64,000 nt of DNA from Filobasidium wieringae (GCA_001600055.1 BCIV01000006.1:974377-1038376); one strand, 5' to 3'; counted from the stretch's first letter, positions 22,392 through 34,924 are shown. Notes: generated from the letters alone by a model not told the origin. Numbers and translations are program-made.

Positions 22392-24443
22392 TCAGTGAGG
22401 GAAGATCTGTGGGTTCGATAACCAAAAGTCCTGTTGTTCCGTACGCAGATCGTCCTTCTGAACCACGACCGAGTCCTGGTTGAAAGCGATCTGCTTTTGG
22501 TCCTCGATGGTATACTTTGGCCAAGAAGTATAGTTCTTAGGGGTCAGAGCGTTAGGGTCGCCCGATACGATGACTAGATTCCTGAACTTGTCAGCGCATG
22601 AAAGTGGATGGGATCAGGATTTGAGAAAGGCTCACAAGAGGTGTAATATGCCGTCATCTTGGTCGATGTCTCGCTCTTGTCGACTTGAACGAGGGAGACG
22701 AGTTCGGAAGCGTGTGCGACGCCTAGAGGTTTGTTATCCGGTACGGCTGGTGGTACGTACGTACGTCAGCAATAATATCTCGCTCATCCGTCGCGCTACG
22801 TACTAGTAGTGATCCGGTTGAAATGATACTTCCAAACGGGAGCCTTCTTATCCCTCGCACCGGCGATGGCCAACGCGCTCCCCCTGACCGTAGAGATGTA
22901 CGCGTAATCCCCATAAGCCGCCGCCAACCTAGACCACTGTGGGCTGAACGAGGAGTTTTGATAAGGAGACCCAGGGTCGGTAGCCGGATCGGGATAGAGC
23001 TGTTCGATCTCGTTCAAGATGGTATCGTTGGCGATCAACAGGGTCTGGAAGTATTGCCTGAACTGAGTCGCGTTCTGGACGGAACGGGGGACGAACACTG
23101 TCCCTTCGTCCGTGTTGAATCCGGTAAGGATGGGGACCCTTTCGAATTGTCCCTTTGACCAGGAGACGGATGGGGCTTGGTTTACGTAGGCGTAATCGAC
23201 TACGGGCTGGAAGGGCCATCTGACAGGGGAACTGTACTTTGCGTACAGAGTCGTACTGGAGGAATGTGTGCGTCAGCCCGAGTATTCTCATTCGAGATGT
23301 ACCACCTCTCGTGCTCACCTGGCATTAACGATCGTCCCCAAATCAGCCGTCCTCAAACAATCCCAAGTCGCGTTCCCGCCTCTGTTACATCCTGTCATGT
23401 TGAAAAACTCTTGAGATTGTTGTTCATAGAGAGGGTAAGTGTAATCGGGCCAAGCGCGAGCAGCGGGTCCTCCCGAGTCCATGATGACTTTATCGAACGG
23501 ACGTTCGTTCTTGGGCCAGGTGTGTTGCAAGTGAGCTCCTACGGAATGAGCGCCGGCGGATTCCCCGAATAGCTAAGAGATGGGTTATAGAGGATCAGGA
23601 TCGGCCCTCAACTTCGCGTACGGTCAAGGTTCCAATGCTCTTACGGTGACTTGCTTGGGATCACCCCCGAATCGACTGATATACTGTTGAACCCATCTGA
23701 ACGCTGCGGCTTGATCGAGTAGTCCGAGGTTGATTGCTCCTGCGGCTTTCCCAGCGGATGAAGGGATTCCACCGAGTGCTCCGATCTGGAACGTAGGTGT
23801 GGAGGTTAGTCGAGACGATGGTGGGGATGACAGGGAGACTGACTCGGTAGTTGATAGAGACTGTACGAGGATTGGGATCAGACTGAATGTCCGGCTTCGA
23901 AGCGGAGTGCCTGAGACTCACCCGCAACCATATCCTGAGGAGCATTACCGACGAGTGACGGAACGTTAAGACCTCTTCCTCCTCCGGTATTGAAAGCGCC
24001 TGTCGGTGCAATCTTAAGCCATCCAGCGCGAAAAGCACACACGATCGTCTTCACATACCACCAGGAACCCAAACCACCACCGGCAATCTTTTACTCGTAT
24101 CCACATCCCTGGGCCGGAAGACGGACAAAGTCAAGCAATCCTCTGCCTGAACGGGGAACGCGGGGTTGAGCGGTTGAGGACAGACGGGACCGTAATTCGT
24201 CAGATTCGAATACCCCTGATCGGGCACTGGGTCTTGAGGTGGTCTGAACCTGTTCTCTCCGGTCGGGGGGGCGACGTAGGGGATGGAGTAGTAGGCTAGG
24301 AGGGGTTTTGCGAGAGGCGTGCCGGAAGAGTTACGGAGGTCGGGGTCGGGCGTTACCGTGATGTAAGGTAGGGTTACCGTGTAGGCCGTGGCCAAGGAGG
24401 TGTAGACGCTGGCGACCAGCGTGAGAGTGAGAGGGATCTTCAT
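22392..24443 (-). CDS. Secreted type-B carboxylesterase/lipase
   Basis: Alpha/beta-hydrolase that cleaves carboxylic esters, exported by a signal peptide (MKIPLTLTLVASVYTSLATA). Introns split the gene into at least six exons that join around WVPGG, GAFNTGGG (oxyanion hole) and TVSINYRV. The nucleophile is in GESAGAHSVG, the acid residue in NTDEGTVF and the His in GVAHASEL, where the family usually has GxxHGSE. Several N-glycosylation sequons are present. The frame reads to NPQIFPH and a TGA. Substrate cannot be told from sequence. The nearest neighbours are an EI24-like and a GT8 gene, so no cluster role is suggested. Confidence 0.88.
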
Positions 24444-24841
24444 CGTTCGAGCGAGTTGTAAAGGACGAGGCCAACATCGCTGCTAAAATCCGACAACGAT
24501 GTCATCCTACTTTTATATAGATCGACGCCGGTCGCCAACGCCGAAGTGGACGCTCCTTCGCGCTCGAGAGTTCCCCGCGGGGCTTTTCCCGTGGTGCGAC
24601 AGGATCCGAGATGGAGAAACGCGTCGAACGAGGACATGAAGCCGTTCCAAGGGAAATGAAACCCCATAACCAGAGGCGAGCCCATCTGCGAATCTAATGA
24701 TGTATATTCTAATCTAATCGCTCCCGAGCCCGAGCCCGAAAGACGCACCCAACTCTATATCTGAATACAGAGGAAACCCAGGCGGTAATGTACACTCTTC
24801 GAGGCTCTACCCCGCTACCCCGCCACACCGCCCGACCCGGA
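24444..24841. other. Intergenic, esterase promoter side
   Basis: Region upstream of the carboxylesterase and 3' of the GT8 gene. A hydrophobicity-poor 102-codon minus-strand frame (24748-24440) has no recognisable features. No gene is supported. Confidence 0.4.
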
Positions 24842-26312
24842 TCACCTCATGACCCACCGATCGACCAGTTCCCACCCACTCCCTTCCTCCCGCTTCATCT
24901 CGCTCAAGACGTCCTCGTATTTCGCCCACCACCATTCGTGCGTCCCCGTCTCGTCCGCGTCGAGGTCCGTGCGGAGGTGTTCCCATGGTTTGTCCAGGCT
25001 GCGTACGTGAGGGGGTGAACGTAAAGGGGGGTTGGGGGAAATGATATGAGTACATTGGCAAGAGGACGCGAATGGGATAGGGATAGGGAGAGGATGAGAC
25101 GGGGACGGGGACGCGGGGGACTGACATGTAATGCAAACACCTGACCTCCTCATCCCTCCAAACCCCCTCATGCGCCCGCCTGACCGTCTTCAACGCGTTG
25201 AACGCCCAGGGCAAACTCGCCCATTTTCCCCGGAATATGACCGCCAGGGCATCCTGATCGGGGAACTTGAACGCGTTCACGTCCGGGCTGGTGGAGATGT
25301 ACGTGAGGATCTGTGCGGCGAGGTGTGTACTGGGGTGGAGGATGACCAGGCCGGAGTTGAGGAGGGAGTGGGTTCGGGGTGGATCGGGGGGGGAGGAGGG
25401 GTGCAGGGGGGAGACGGAGGAGGAGGGGGTGGGGTGGGTCAGCGAGGTGGGGTGCGTTAGGGAGGTGTAGGCGCAGTTCTTCGGCGTCCTGTGGTCCATG
25501 GTCGAGTAGGTATGGAAACGAAAGTCGTAAGTCACGTTTGTATCAGCCAACCCCCAGCTCATCTCATCATATGCCGAACTGACGACACCAAGACGCACCA
25601 ATCATCAGGATAACTCGCGATCTTCCTCGGGTTACAGGTACACGCGTGGACCGCTGCGATGTGGTCCGGGGAGGGAAGGGGGTGGGACATGAGGGAATCC
25701 ATGTTGCGCATGACGATCATGTCGCAGTCCAGCAGGACTACTCTCTGCAGGTCGCGAGCCGATCGAGTGAGGAGCATGGAGCGATCGAGTCAGTTTTCGT
25801 GAATACGGACAAGAAGGAGTAGACTCGACTCGACGGACCTCCCATTCGATCAGCTCGAACGCCCTGAGTTTAGTCCAGGTGTCTAGGAACCGAGTGAACA
25901 CTCCGCCCCCACCTGCGGCTGCGCCTTCCGTGACTGCCGGTCTCAAGCTTTCCACATGGACCATCCTCATCCCCCTCGTCTCGATGACCCGTCTGGAAGC
26001 CGCATCCAAGCTGTCCGTGACCATGACGACGAGCGGGTACTGGCTCCCGACGGCCCGCAATGTCGCCTGAAGCACGACCAGGCCCTGGAGGTACTTGGGG
26101 GAGGTGACCAGGGTGGCCCAGCATGCTTTCACGAGTCCGGGGGAGGGGGCGAGGGAGAGCAGGGTACGGCTCGGGGTCGCCGGGGGGGTATGGGGGGNGG
26201 GGAAGGGGAAGACGTGGGGAGCGGAGGAGACGTCTGCGGTGGGAGTGTAGGGAGGGGTGAAGGGGAGGAAGGCTTGGGTCTGTGGTGCGAGTGGTTTGCC
26301 CAGTTGGATCAT
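24842..26312 (-). CDS. GT8-family glycosyltransferase (glycogenin/galactinol-synthase-like)
   Basis: Retaining glycosyltransferase using a nucleotide sugar and a metal ion. Motifs: SPKYLQGLVVLQATLR (family start), PLVVMVTD, TKLRAFELIEW, and VVLLDCDMIVMRN with the DxD metal site. Downstream are LNSGLVILHPS, FPDQDALAVIFRG and WAFNALKTVRRAH. There is no clear signal peptide or membrane anchor, which fits the cytosolic glycogenin/galactinol-synthase branch rather than a Golgi enzyme. The N-terminal ~50 residues are Pro-rich. One unresolved base (N at 26198) lies in this low-complexity part. Several exons; internal splice sites are approximate. The start at 26312 was chosen over an in-frame ATG at 26456. 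Confidence 0.82.
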
Positions 26313-26544
26313 GTTGGGCGTGGTCGCTGGTGAAGTCGTCGATGTCGTCGCTCGAAAGTGGAAACACGCGAATTCTCGTTTGTTCGCTTTTGAACGGATC
26401 GGCCCAGCGTTTTGATCGTCGCCGACACATTTGCTTCCGCCATGGCACTCGCCCACGGTGACTGACTGCCAACGGGCGGATGCTAATCATCTCGATCGAT
26501 CGCACATGGTTCACAATCACAATCAACAGCGACAGATCCACGGC

Positions 26545-28661
26545 TCAATCTGATATCACCACCACCCCTTCCTCCTCAGCCACACCGACACCCCTCCCTC
26601 GCTCGCTCTCGCCCTTGCCCTCGCCCTTGATCTGCCGCGTCCCACAGGTCGACTTGGAGTTGCACTTTCCCACAAACCCGAATCGGGAGACGATCGTCGG
26701 TTGAGCCTTTGAAGCAATCAAAAGCAATCAAGCACCAAGCACCAAGCACGTGCGGTCAGGTCCGACGCGCGTTCAGCCCCCCCGCCGACTCGCGACTCGC
26801 GACTTTGGGACTCACATCGTTCTTGATCACGCTGTACATCGACTCGGACAACTTTCTCCCCTCTTCTATCGAGTCCAGTACCCCTGCAGTCGAACAACAA
26901 GTCGTCGTTAGTACTCCCTCTCGCACCCACACCCGGCACTGGCCACCCACAATCGACCAGGACGACCTTCTTCCTCCCGTTCCGCGTATACGCCTTGCTC
27001 GCCCCCCTCAAGAACCTCTCCGCCTTCAACCCCGACAGTCGTTCGCACACCAACACATGCGTGATCCCCTTCCCCTCGTTCAGGCTGTATCGGGTACAAG
27101 TTCACATGAGCGTCCGAGTGCGAGTTCATAGGAGCGTCCGAGTGCGAGTTCACAGGAGCGTCCGACGTGTTTTGTTCTTGTCATTGTCATTAGAGGAAAA
27201 GACGCGAGCGACGCACCTGATGTTCCCTCCGTGCATGGCGAATAGCTTTTTCAACTCGAGATCCGTGATCCGACCGCCGCTATACCCGTTCAACCACATC
27301 GTGCATCCCGCTGAGCGAAGCGGAGCGGAGCGAGATCATCACCCACATCAGCCGCCCGTTCGTTATCGATGTTCCATTCTCTCTCGAGACGCAATGCAAT
27401 GAGCGGGAGGACTAACCGAAGATCTTACTCTTGAGGGTGAACTTCTCTCCCCCCCCTCTTTCACTCGCACTCGCCGGTCGTTGTTCCTCTTGTTTTTCCC
27501 ACCTGATCGTACCCTCCGCACCTCTGCCCGTACCTTCACCCCCACCCTCACGCACACCCTCACGCACACCCACCCCTGCCCCCTCATCGACCACGGCGGT
27601 AAACTGTTGCTTCAACTTTCGATTCCGAGCCCTAAAGTAGTCTTCCGTCGAGATGCTGTACTTTGCCCCGCCCCTGTTGGACACCTGATGACCCGTTGCG
27701 GAGGAGATGAAGTGCGTCGTCCTTCTCGTGTCATCGTCATCAACGTAAATCATCAGCTTTCTGTCCTCTCGTATGGCACACAATGGAGCATGCGACCCCT
27801 CACTCACCGGGAATAGAGATCGGAATTCGTTATAACGTTCCCCTCCGTGCCTAAACTGCTCAACAACCGATCATCCAACGCCCTCTTCCCCCTGATCGTG
27901 AGGTTACCTCGTTCGTCCCTGATCTCCCCCCCGGTCAGGTCTTCGGGCGGGGTTTCGGTCTTGAACTTGAACTTGGGCTTGGGGTGGGTGGGCTTGGAGG
28001 TGTGCGGGCAGGGGTGGGGTTCGGGAACGGGCTTGAGGGTGGATTGGGAGGAAGAGGTTAGGGAGGGGTGGATGGTCATCATCCCCTTCGGACTTGTCAT
28101 AGGGTTCGGTTTGAGCTCCATCGTTAAATTGGATGTGGATGTCGATGTCGATGTCGATGTCGATGTCAGGGATGAGGAGGGCCGGGAAGACAGGGAGGAC
28201 AGAGAGAGGAGGTACTTTCGATGATCCGAATGAGCCCGTTTGATCGAATCGCTAGCGGTCATGTGGCTAGGGGGCCAGGCGGCGGGGGGTTCGGTGATGA
28301 TGATCGAAGCAGAGGACGGTTTCGTTTTCGTTTTCGTTCGTTGTGAAATCGATTCACCCTTCCCACAGGGCTCAACGCAAGCCCGACCCGACCCCCGGTT
28401 CTTCTTCCTCCCACTCCTCTCCCCCTCGGAAGATCGTGGACCAAACGACGACGAAGGAGGAGGGGTAACGCTTCCACTCCCGCTCCTCTCCCTCCCCCTC
28501 TTCTCCCCCTTCCTCGACCTCGACTCCGATTCACCATGCACCTCCTTGTCAATCTCGACCGGTCCTAGAGGCCCTAGAGGCCGGAGGTGTTCCTTCTCCA
28601 AGTACGCTTGGACTAGATCGTCCGTCCCGTCCAGGTAGAGATCGTACTCCGGATCGGACAT
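26545..28661 (-). CDS. BRCT-domain protein, Rev1 N-terminal-like, without a polymerase domain
   Basis: Exon 1 (28661-27808) encodes an acidic start (MSDPEYDLYLDGTDDLV) and a long low-complexity basic/Ser-rich region. Later exons carry STEDYFRARNRKLKQQF, then IFAGCTMWLNGYSGGRITD, LKKLFAMHGG, KGITHVLVCERLSG and VVLVDCGWVLDSIEEGRKL, a complete BRCT fold. The YFRARNRKLKQQF plus IFxGCxxWLNGYS order resembles the Rev1 N-terminus. The last exon, however, ends the protein at EEEGVVVISD and stop, with no Y-family polymerase domain. The final residues fit a SUMO-interacting motif next to acidic residues. Intron 27085-27216 is enlarged by a minisatellite. Function in DNA repair or checkpoint signalling is inferred. 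Confidence 0.75.
27100..27166. repeat. 24-bp minisatellite, about 2.8 copies, inside an intron
   Basis: Three consecutive near-identical units start at 27100, 27124 and 27148; each begins GTTCA and contains GAGCGTCCGA. They lie inside intron 27085-27216 of the BRCT gene and explain its 132-nt length. Confidence 0.85.
28138..28167. repeat. (GATGTC)5 microsatellite in coding sequence
   Basis: Five perfect hexamers. Read on the minus strand they encode an alternating Ser-Thr run in the BRCT protein's low-complexity region. Length is a multiple of 3 in each unit, so copy-number change would keep the frame. Confidence 0.9.
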
Positions 28662-29198
28662 GTCGAGTGTACGAGTGTGCGAGTGTGCGAGTGAGCGAAT
28701 GTACAGCCGATATTTCGGTTCGTCCGAAACGTAAGCTCGTCGATCGGTCTGCTGGGGGGTTAGGAGAACATGCCAAGGGGTATTCGAGGTGGTCTAAATG
28801 AATTGCAAGAGTAAGGGGTTGGATCTGATCTGGGCTGGTAGGTTTATACGCTCATGAAGCCTAATGTATATGGGCAAAGGTCATGATCCCGGTTGATTCA
28901 GGATCTAAGCCGAGATCGAGGATCCGCGCTTTCACGTGCTTCGTTACGACTTGGGGCATATCGCTCGTTCCCCGTCTAGCCAGTACCTTTCATATATTCA
29001 CAACCTATCCCTCTGGTCCGCTGGTCCAGGCGATCATGACCGAATTCCATATGCATATTCCGTTGAGGATACAACCCTTTTTCAATCCCAACCTCCCCCG
29101 CCCCGAGTTTCTTTCTAATGATGCTTCTATTTCGACTTTCCCTCGTCGATCGTTTTTTTGATGTTGAACGTCGTGACTGTGACGGGCCGTGTCCGAGC
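28662..29198. other. Intergenic, BRCT promoter and 3' flank of the ABC gene
   Basis: No supported gene. A short GTGTGCGAGT-type repeat lies near 28675-28695, just upstream of the BRCT start. Confidence 0.4.
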
Positions 29199-30387
29199 TC
29201 AAGCTCGACCGGCAGTATAATCGTACTTTTCGTAAAACGTCTTGGCGTCCCTTGTCTACCGTATCCCCATCCCTTTGGATCAGTCCCGACCGTTCACAAG
29301 CACGACGACCGCGAGCGGGACTCACATCCTTTCCCCTCTTGGCCCCCCTCTCCTTGCCCCTCTCCTTGTCCCTCTGTTTCCTGACCTCCCTATCTTCCTT
29401 GAGCCACCTGAGCGCGATCCCCAGTAATTCTCCACGCTTGGCTTCCGCCCCTTCCGCGTCCTCCGTGATCGTCGAGGTCGGGGTGTAGGTGACCATCTCG
29501 TCCGGAGTGGTCCCCAGGCGGAGATGAGAGATGTGAGTGGGGAAGGTCTCGATGTGGTCGTAGATGTGGGTGGCATCTGTGAGGATCGCGGTCGCTCGAG
29601 TTAGGGAGTGGATCGATCGCGGGGGACAAAGTAGCGGAAAAAAAGGGGACTTACAGACGATGGTGGCTCCACGCTCTTTACTCTCCTTGACTAGGAACGC
29701 TAGCAGTTCGGCCCGGACCAAGGCGTCCAGATCGACGGTGACTTCGTCCAGCAATAGGACGTCCCAGTTACCCATCAGACCCATACAGAGTTGGACTCGA
29801 CGACGTTCACCGTCAGAGATCTGATGCATGCGCCTGGGTAGAGTGTAGGTAGATCGTATCAACAAGTGACCACGAGTCGCCCGGTCGAAAGGAAAGGCAG
29901 CGGACTCACCAATCAAGATCGACATCTAGCAGATCGAGCAACCCATCCCTCCTCTCCTTGTACCTGTAACCCCCGACACTGTCCAGAAAGTCTGCCACGC
30001 CGATATCGCTCCTGATCACGGGATTGTTGGCCCACTCGGTCCCGAGGTAGACGACCCCGCCGGGAGGATTCATAAAGACGTCTTGCCCCATGATCCTCGC
30101 CGTCTTGGTCTTTGTGAGTTTCTTACCGGCGAGGATCCGGAGGAGGGTGGATTTCCCCGCTACGTCGTCAGAGGTCGGGGTTCAGTCCCAGTCGCGGGTA
30201 GTGGACGTGTGGATGGGAGGGGGGGAGACGAGGTGGACTTACATCCGTTGGCACCGACCAGCAAACATCGAGCGCCTTTGGGGAGGACGAGGTCGACATC
30301 CTGGAGAGTCTGTTCGCCAGAGATGCCTTCCGAGTTGTTTCCTTGGTAGGAGAAACAGAGTTTCTTTACTTCTACAGCGAGGTCCAT
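29199..30387 (-). CDS. CAF16: Caf16-like ABC-family ATPase (soluble, CCR4-NOT associated)
   Basis: Single-ATPase, non-transporter ABC protein; in yeast Caf16 is linked to the CCR4-NOT transcription complex (family knowledge). The N-terminus MDLAVEVKKLCFSYQG leads to a Walker A split by an intron (LLVGANG..GKST), a QDVF motif and VVYLGTEW. Then come the signature ISDGERRRVQL, Walker B DVLLLDEVTVDLD and the switch TIVYATHIYDH. A 70-nt intron (29256-29325) joins AKRGKD to TRDAKTFYEKYDYTAG and TGA at 29199-29201. Without removing it the frame runs on as a low-complexity tail. No membrane spans are present. Confidence 0.88.
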
Positions 30388-31564
30388 GGTGGTGGCAGTG
30401 GTGGGTTGTGGTGGTGATGGTGGTGGCAGTGTAGGGAGTGGGTGACAGTGGCAGGTTGTATGTGCCGTTTTATCAGAACCTCCGATCGAGAAAGCTGAAG
30501 CTGAGCCTGGCTCATGGCTCTTTCCATTCATCAGAGGCTTTCCTCGCTCAACTTGTTTCCGGTCGATCATCGAGATCGGAGCGGATCCAAATACGGCGCA
30601 AACGCCTAGGCAGACCCATGGCCCGGGTGTCTTCTCGACGTTCTCAGATAGTAGTCAGGCGAATGGGTAAGCTGTAGGATCATTCCAAGCAGGCAAGTAG
30701 CAAGTAGCTGGTGTGAAAAAGGCTTTAAATGGCAAGACGTGGAAGCAACGATACGAGCCTTTTTTTTGTAAATTTCCTCACCCTTTCATTTCGAATGGAC
30801 ACGACGTCTACGATTGAGCAAGCGGAATTCGGATGTTCACCGAAAGGATCATCCGCCGAAATCGAGATCTATTGATGATTTGACAACCTCCCTCAGCCAA
30901 TCGTATGAATGAGATGAGTCATCAGTCATCCAACCCACAGTCATCGCTCTAGAGGCTAGAGGCTTCTACAGGCTTATAGATGGCCGAATTTCGTTGTCTG
31001 CTTTATCTGTCAAGGTTTAAGAAAGCTCTCGACATGCTCCTCGCCAAAAGCCCCTTTTCTCGATCCCCATGGTATCGCTCCCAAGCAGAGCATGACTGAA
31101 ATCGACGGGACACAAGTCAGTCTCCCGCGGGTTCACGAGCAGCCACACGATGGCACGGTGGCCATGACAATCTCCCGAGCGACCGGCAGACACCCGATGA
31201 TCGAATAATCGAACAGTCGCCCGACTCTGCACGGCCCCTTCTCAACTACGTGCTACACTTCAAGACCGACCTACAGCCAACCAAGTGGCAGAGACTTCTT
31301 CTAGCACAGGCGTTTCAGCCCGGACGGACGCGTTTCGGCTGGACCGGCGGGCCAGGCCGGAGGCAGCCGGGAGGAAGAGGCTCGGCAGATAAGATTAGCG
31401 AATATCCCGTTTCGAGTTGGTTTGTATCTGGATGAGATGTATATATAGCGTGGAAGTTTGTGTACCGTGTACCTGGAGTTGTGGAATCGTTGGGGATCAG
31501 AGTTGGAGATATCCAATCGACCCGCCTTTCTCTGATCGTTCTTAAAGAGCTTGTCCCGCTAGCT
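30388..31564. other. Long intergenic region, divergent promoters
   Basis: Separates the Caf16-like gene (leftward) from the RTA1-like gene (rightward). A GGTGGTGGY-rich tract (30385-30450) lies immediately upstream of the Caf16 start and an eight-T run near 30760. No gene is supported on either strand. Confidence 0.45.
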
Positions 31565-32879
31565 ATGCAATCGCAACCTCCTCGTATGTTCCGACGGGAT
31601 GACGGGTACAAGTCTCCAGTGTGAGTTTTCGTGTTCCATCCCCCTTTCCACAGTTTCAACCGGATACAAGCTGAACCACGTTGTAGCGCGCCGTATAACC
31701 CTAAAGCGGCTTTGAGTGTGATCGCCATGATCGTGTTCATTGCCATGTCCGGGGCATTGTGGTATCGTGAGTAAATCCCTCGATAAATCTTGAAGGATTC
31801 TCATCGAAGGGAACTCATTTTCATCGCGGTTGATCAGGTTATTATAAAGAACAACGACCACGACCGAAGTGGATGAAATGGTTATCCGTCGGGACTACGA
31901 TGATGGCTGTCGGGTTTGCCATCCGGATCTCACGAAGCGGAGGGACAGGCGCTTGGTCGTTCATCTTCGAGACGATTGTAAGCTAGACTCACTCGATTAG
32001 GAAGGTTCCACTCGAACTTACTAAGCGATCTCATCTCCGCCCCCTTCACCCCTCCATCCCTCTGTTCCCGCGTTCAGCTCCTCTTGTCCGCCCCCTGCGC
32101 CATCATCGCCCAAAACTACAAACTACTCAACCTCTTATCCCTCTACCTCCAAGCGGACGATTGTCTCCTGATCAGAAGGAGATGGTCCATGCCCCTCTTC
32201 CTCACGAGCGACGCCATCACGTTCTTGGCACAGCTGGCGGGGACGGGGATGATCGCTTCCACCATCGAGGATATCATGGAGTATGGTCGATACGTCACTC
32301 TGGGCGGACTGATCGTTCAGGCAGTCAGTTTGGCTACTTTTATCACTTCCTGGTTGAGGTTTCGACGTCACTTGTGAGCGATGGTCTTTGGCTCTGTGGT
32401 CCATGACTGACTCACCTGCCGATACGGTTGCAGGCTCAGAAGCGCTACACACGCGGATAAATGGTCCGCCAGCTCGACTTATCAGCTCGGAATGGGACGA
32501 GCGACCGATTTCCGATGGATCTGGAAATGTATCGGACTGAGTTGTCTCTGTTGTTTGGTAAGTACACCAATTGAGACGCTTTGTTCGACCCGGGCTGAAA
32601 GTGATGACGCTAAACCGCTTGATTGGGTCAGATTCGAGCTATTTATCGGGTTGTGGAATACGGATCGGGGTATGTACATCGACCCTATTGTTGCTGACCC
32701 GTTGAAGAGGCTGATAGAAACGACTGTGTTTGCATGGCAGTACCGATTCGTACATCACGAGCCACGAGGTTTTCTTCTACCTCTTCGATACCATCCCGCT
32801 CGCCATCAGTGCGGTAGTGTACATCTACTTCTGGCCGCCTCACTGTATCGGAAACCCTATTCTTAGTAGTTACCACTAG
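31565..32879 (+). CDS. RTA1-family seven-transmembrane lipid-exporter-like protein
   Basis: Membrane protein of the fungal RTA1/Rsb1 family, linked to resistance to toxic lipids or drugs (family knowledge). Introns are short. Spans visible include ALSVIAMIVFIAMSGALW, LLLSAPCAIIAQNY, FLTSDAITFLAQLAGTGM, YVTLGGLIVQAVSLATFI and VFFYLFDTIPLAISAVVYIY. Family signatures are LLSAPCAIIAQNYKLL and IRAIYRVVEYGSG followed by ITSHEVFFYLFDTIP. The product ends in CIGNPILSSYH. It converges on the carboxypeptidase gene with ~95 bp between stops. Confidence 0.88.
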
Positions 32880-32974
32880 ATGATAAAAACCACGAGCTTC
32901 TCCCTCGACGTATCTGATCCTATTCCTAACTTCGCGCCCGTGTACAACCCATGCCATATACCCATACAAGGCTC

Positions 32975-34604
32975 TTACAATTCCTGATCGCGCATCCATC
33001 TGCTCAAAACGATACTGGTTTCGACCGGTTTATCGAGGCTGGCTACATGACCCGCCCCATCCATCTCAAAGTAACAAAAGTTGCCTTCGCCTTCTGACCG
33101 GAGACACTTGTATGCACCTGATTGGTCGGAAGCGCGCATGGTCAGGTTGTTGAAGGCTTGTTGGTGTTGATAGTTGGGCAGGGCAGAGACGATCTCCCTG
33201 ATACCAAAGTAGTTACAGATCCCTGTGATATCGGATCGCTAAACTTCGATCTGGTGAGAAAGGAAAAACGACGGCTGAGACTTACAATCTACCATACCCT
33301 CGTAAACCAGCAAAGAGACTCCACTCCTCAACAACCTCTCGAAAAGAACGTCGCTATGCACGTCCCAATCTCCGGAAGATGTGTACTGGATGTAGACCCT
33401 GGGCGAATGGGCTTCCCATAGTTTAGCTTGCTCTCCAGGAGCGATCACGCCCAGCTGCGATTGAACCGTCGCATTGTTATAGAAGAAAGTCATGCTTGTT
33501 TCGTCGTACGGGATCGACGTTCGGTAGTCGTAACCGTTGAGACCCGTAAGAGTATAGGGAAAGGTGGCAATCTCTCGCATCAGGGAACCGACGGCGGCGC
33601 TGTTCATCGCCGTGTCAATACCATGCGTACACAAGGTTATCCGATAGACGTACCAGTCTAGCTTAGTCGAACAAGTATCGAGCAATTTCTCCGCTTCATC
33701 GACTTTTTCTCTGGCCCATTTACAGTTGTTTTTGTCCGCAGGAATAGGAATCTCATCACTACAAGCGAAATCGACCAAAGAGCGGTACTGGATCCTCCCA
33801 TTAATCCACCCATTACCGACGGAAAGGCTTGTTAGGTTCAGTCTGAGATCGGTTTTACGGGGAACGTCCGTTGGCCAGATATCGGTCCACAAAGAAGACT
33901 CGTCATCGAGTTGAGCATTCATATGCTGGATGTACGAGCTGTAGACTGGGGCATAATGACCTCCGTAGGAAAGCGAGTTGACAGCGAGTGGGTTGGAAGT
34001 GTATTCGGGAAAAGCTTTGAGGAAGGATTGCAGGAAATCGTAGGCCTGCTTGGCCGAGTCGAAAGTGCTATCGACCGAAGGAAAGGGTGCATATGAGAAA
34101 CCCGATCCCAAGGGCTTCATAGAGGATCAGACCAATAATTTGTGAGGCAGGCAAGCGGCACTCACATTATCGATCATCAAGATGCTCGCTTCCTGATTCA
34201 GACTCCGTTCTCTGCGCTGCATTTCATAGACTCCATCCTCGTTCTTAATCACCTCACATGGCCCGGCATATTGCATCCCTGTCAGGGCAGAAGATCCTGG
34301 CCCGCCGTTCGACCATACTCCAATGGGATCGACGCTGGGATCTGATCTCGATGGGAAGAACCAGAAGAAGATGGAAGATCCTGGAAGATATCCAGAATAT
34401 TGCTAAACGGTGATGCTCTCAGCTGGGAACTACCTCATGATGGGAGGAAGAGCTTACGGGGTGGGCACTAGTGTCGTTACATAGCGTGGGTATGACTACA
34501 TTCGGTACTTTAGGTTTGAAGTCTAATACTGATTGTTGATTGATTTTTGCTTCGACGCTGACCACAGCAGCAAAGACGACTCCGATCGAGAACAGATTGA
34601 CCAT
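32975..34604 (-). CDS. Secreted serine carboxypeptidase (peptidase family S10)
   Basis: Removes C-terminal residues from peptides, vacuolar or secreted. The signal peptide MVNLFSIGVVFAAVVSVEA starts the protein. QYSGYLPGSSIFFWFFPSR and VWSNGGPGSS (oxyanion hole, usually WLNGGPGCSS) follow. The nucleophile is in NSLSYGGHYAPVY where most family members have GESYAGHY. The Asp is in LLVYEGMVDFICNYFG and the His in DGAGHVASLDKP. All three catalytic residues are therefore present but with unusual neighbours, which may mean altered specificity. Sequons are plentiful. Introns are short; the final exon ends MRDQEL. Confidence 0.9.
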
Positions 34605-34924
34605 GTTGGTGCCAGAGGTTCTACAGTCGATGAATCTATGGTTGCGATGCAGGTTGTATCTCTTTCTCGGCTTTTGGTCATATCCTGTCGTCGCTATATC
34701 CAGTCAGGTCGTTCTCCATGTGACGAATTCAAGCCGATACGGACAAGACCGTCAATGACCGAGCATCCCCTAACTCCCGCCATTCCCGACAAAATCCATG
34801 TCTAGTCTCAGCATCTGACCTGTTCTTTTAAATGGAGCCATATGTATGTTATTGGGTCTGCTCATCATCGTCAGCCGCGATGTGAGGACTGGGATATCCC
34901 AACAATAATACCGAAATCGCGAGG
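34605..34924. promoter_or_regulatory. Divergent intergenic region
   Basis: 320 bp between the leftward carboxypeptidase and the rightward ATP-grasp gene; both promoters must lie here. No defined motif is recognised. Confidence 0.35.

Noticed and set aside
26190..26206. Frameshift in the GT8 gene at the N base (26198)
   Set aside because: The frame continues on both sides; the N only makes one residue unknown in a Pro-rich stretch.
29005..29325. Low-complexity C-terminal extension of the Caf16-like protein
   Set aside because: This is read-through of an intron (29256-29325). Splicing gives the short TFYEKYDYTAGRA end.
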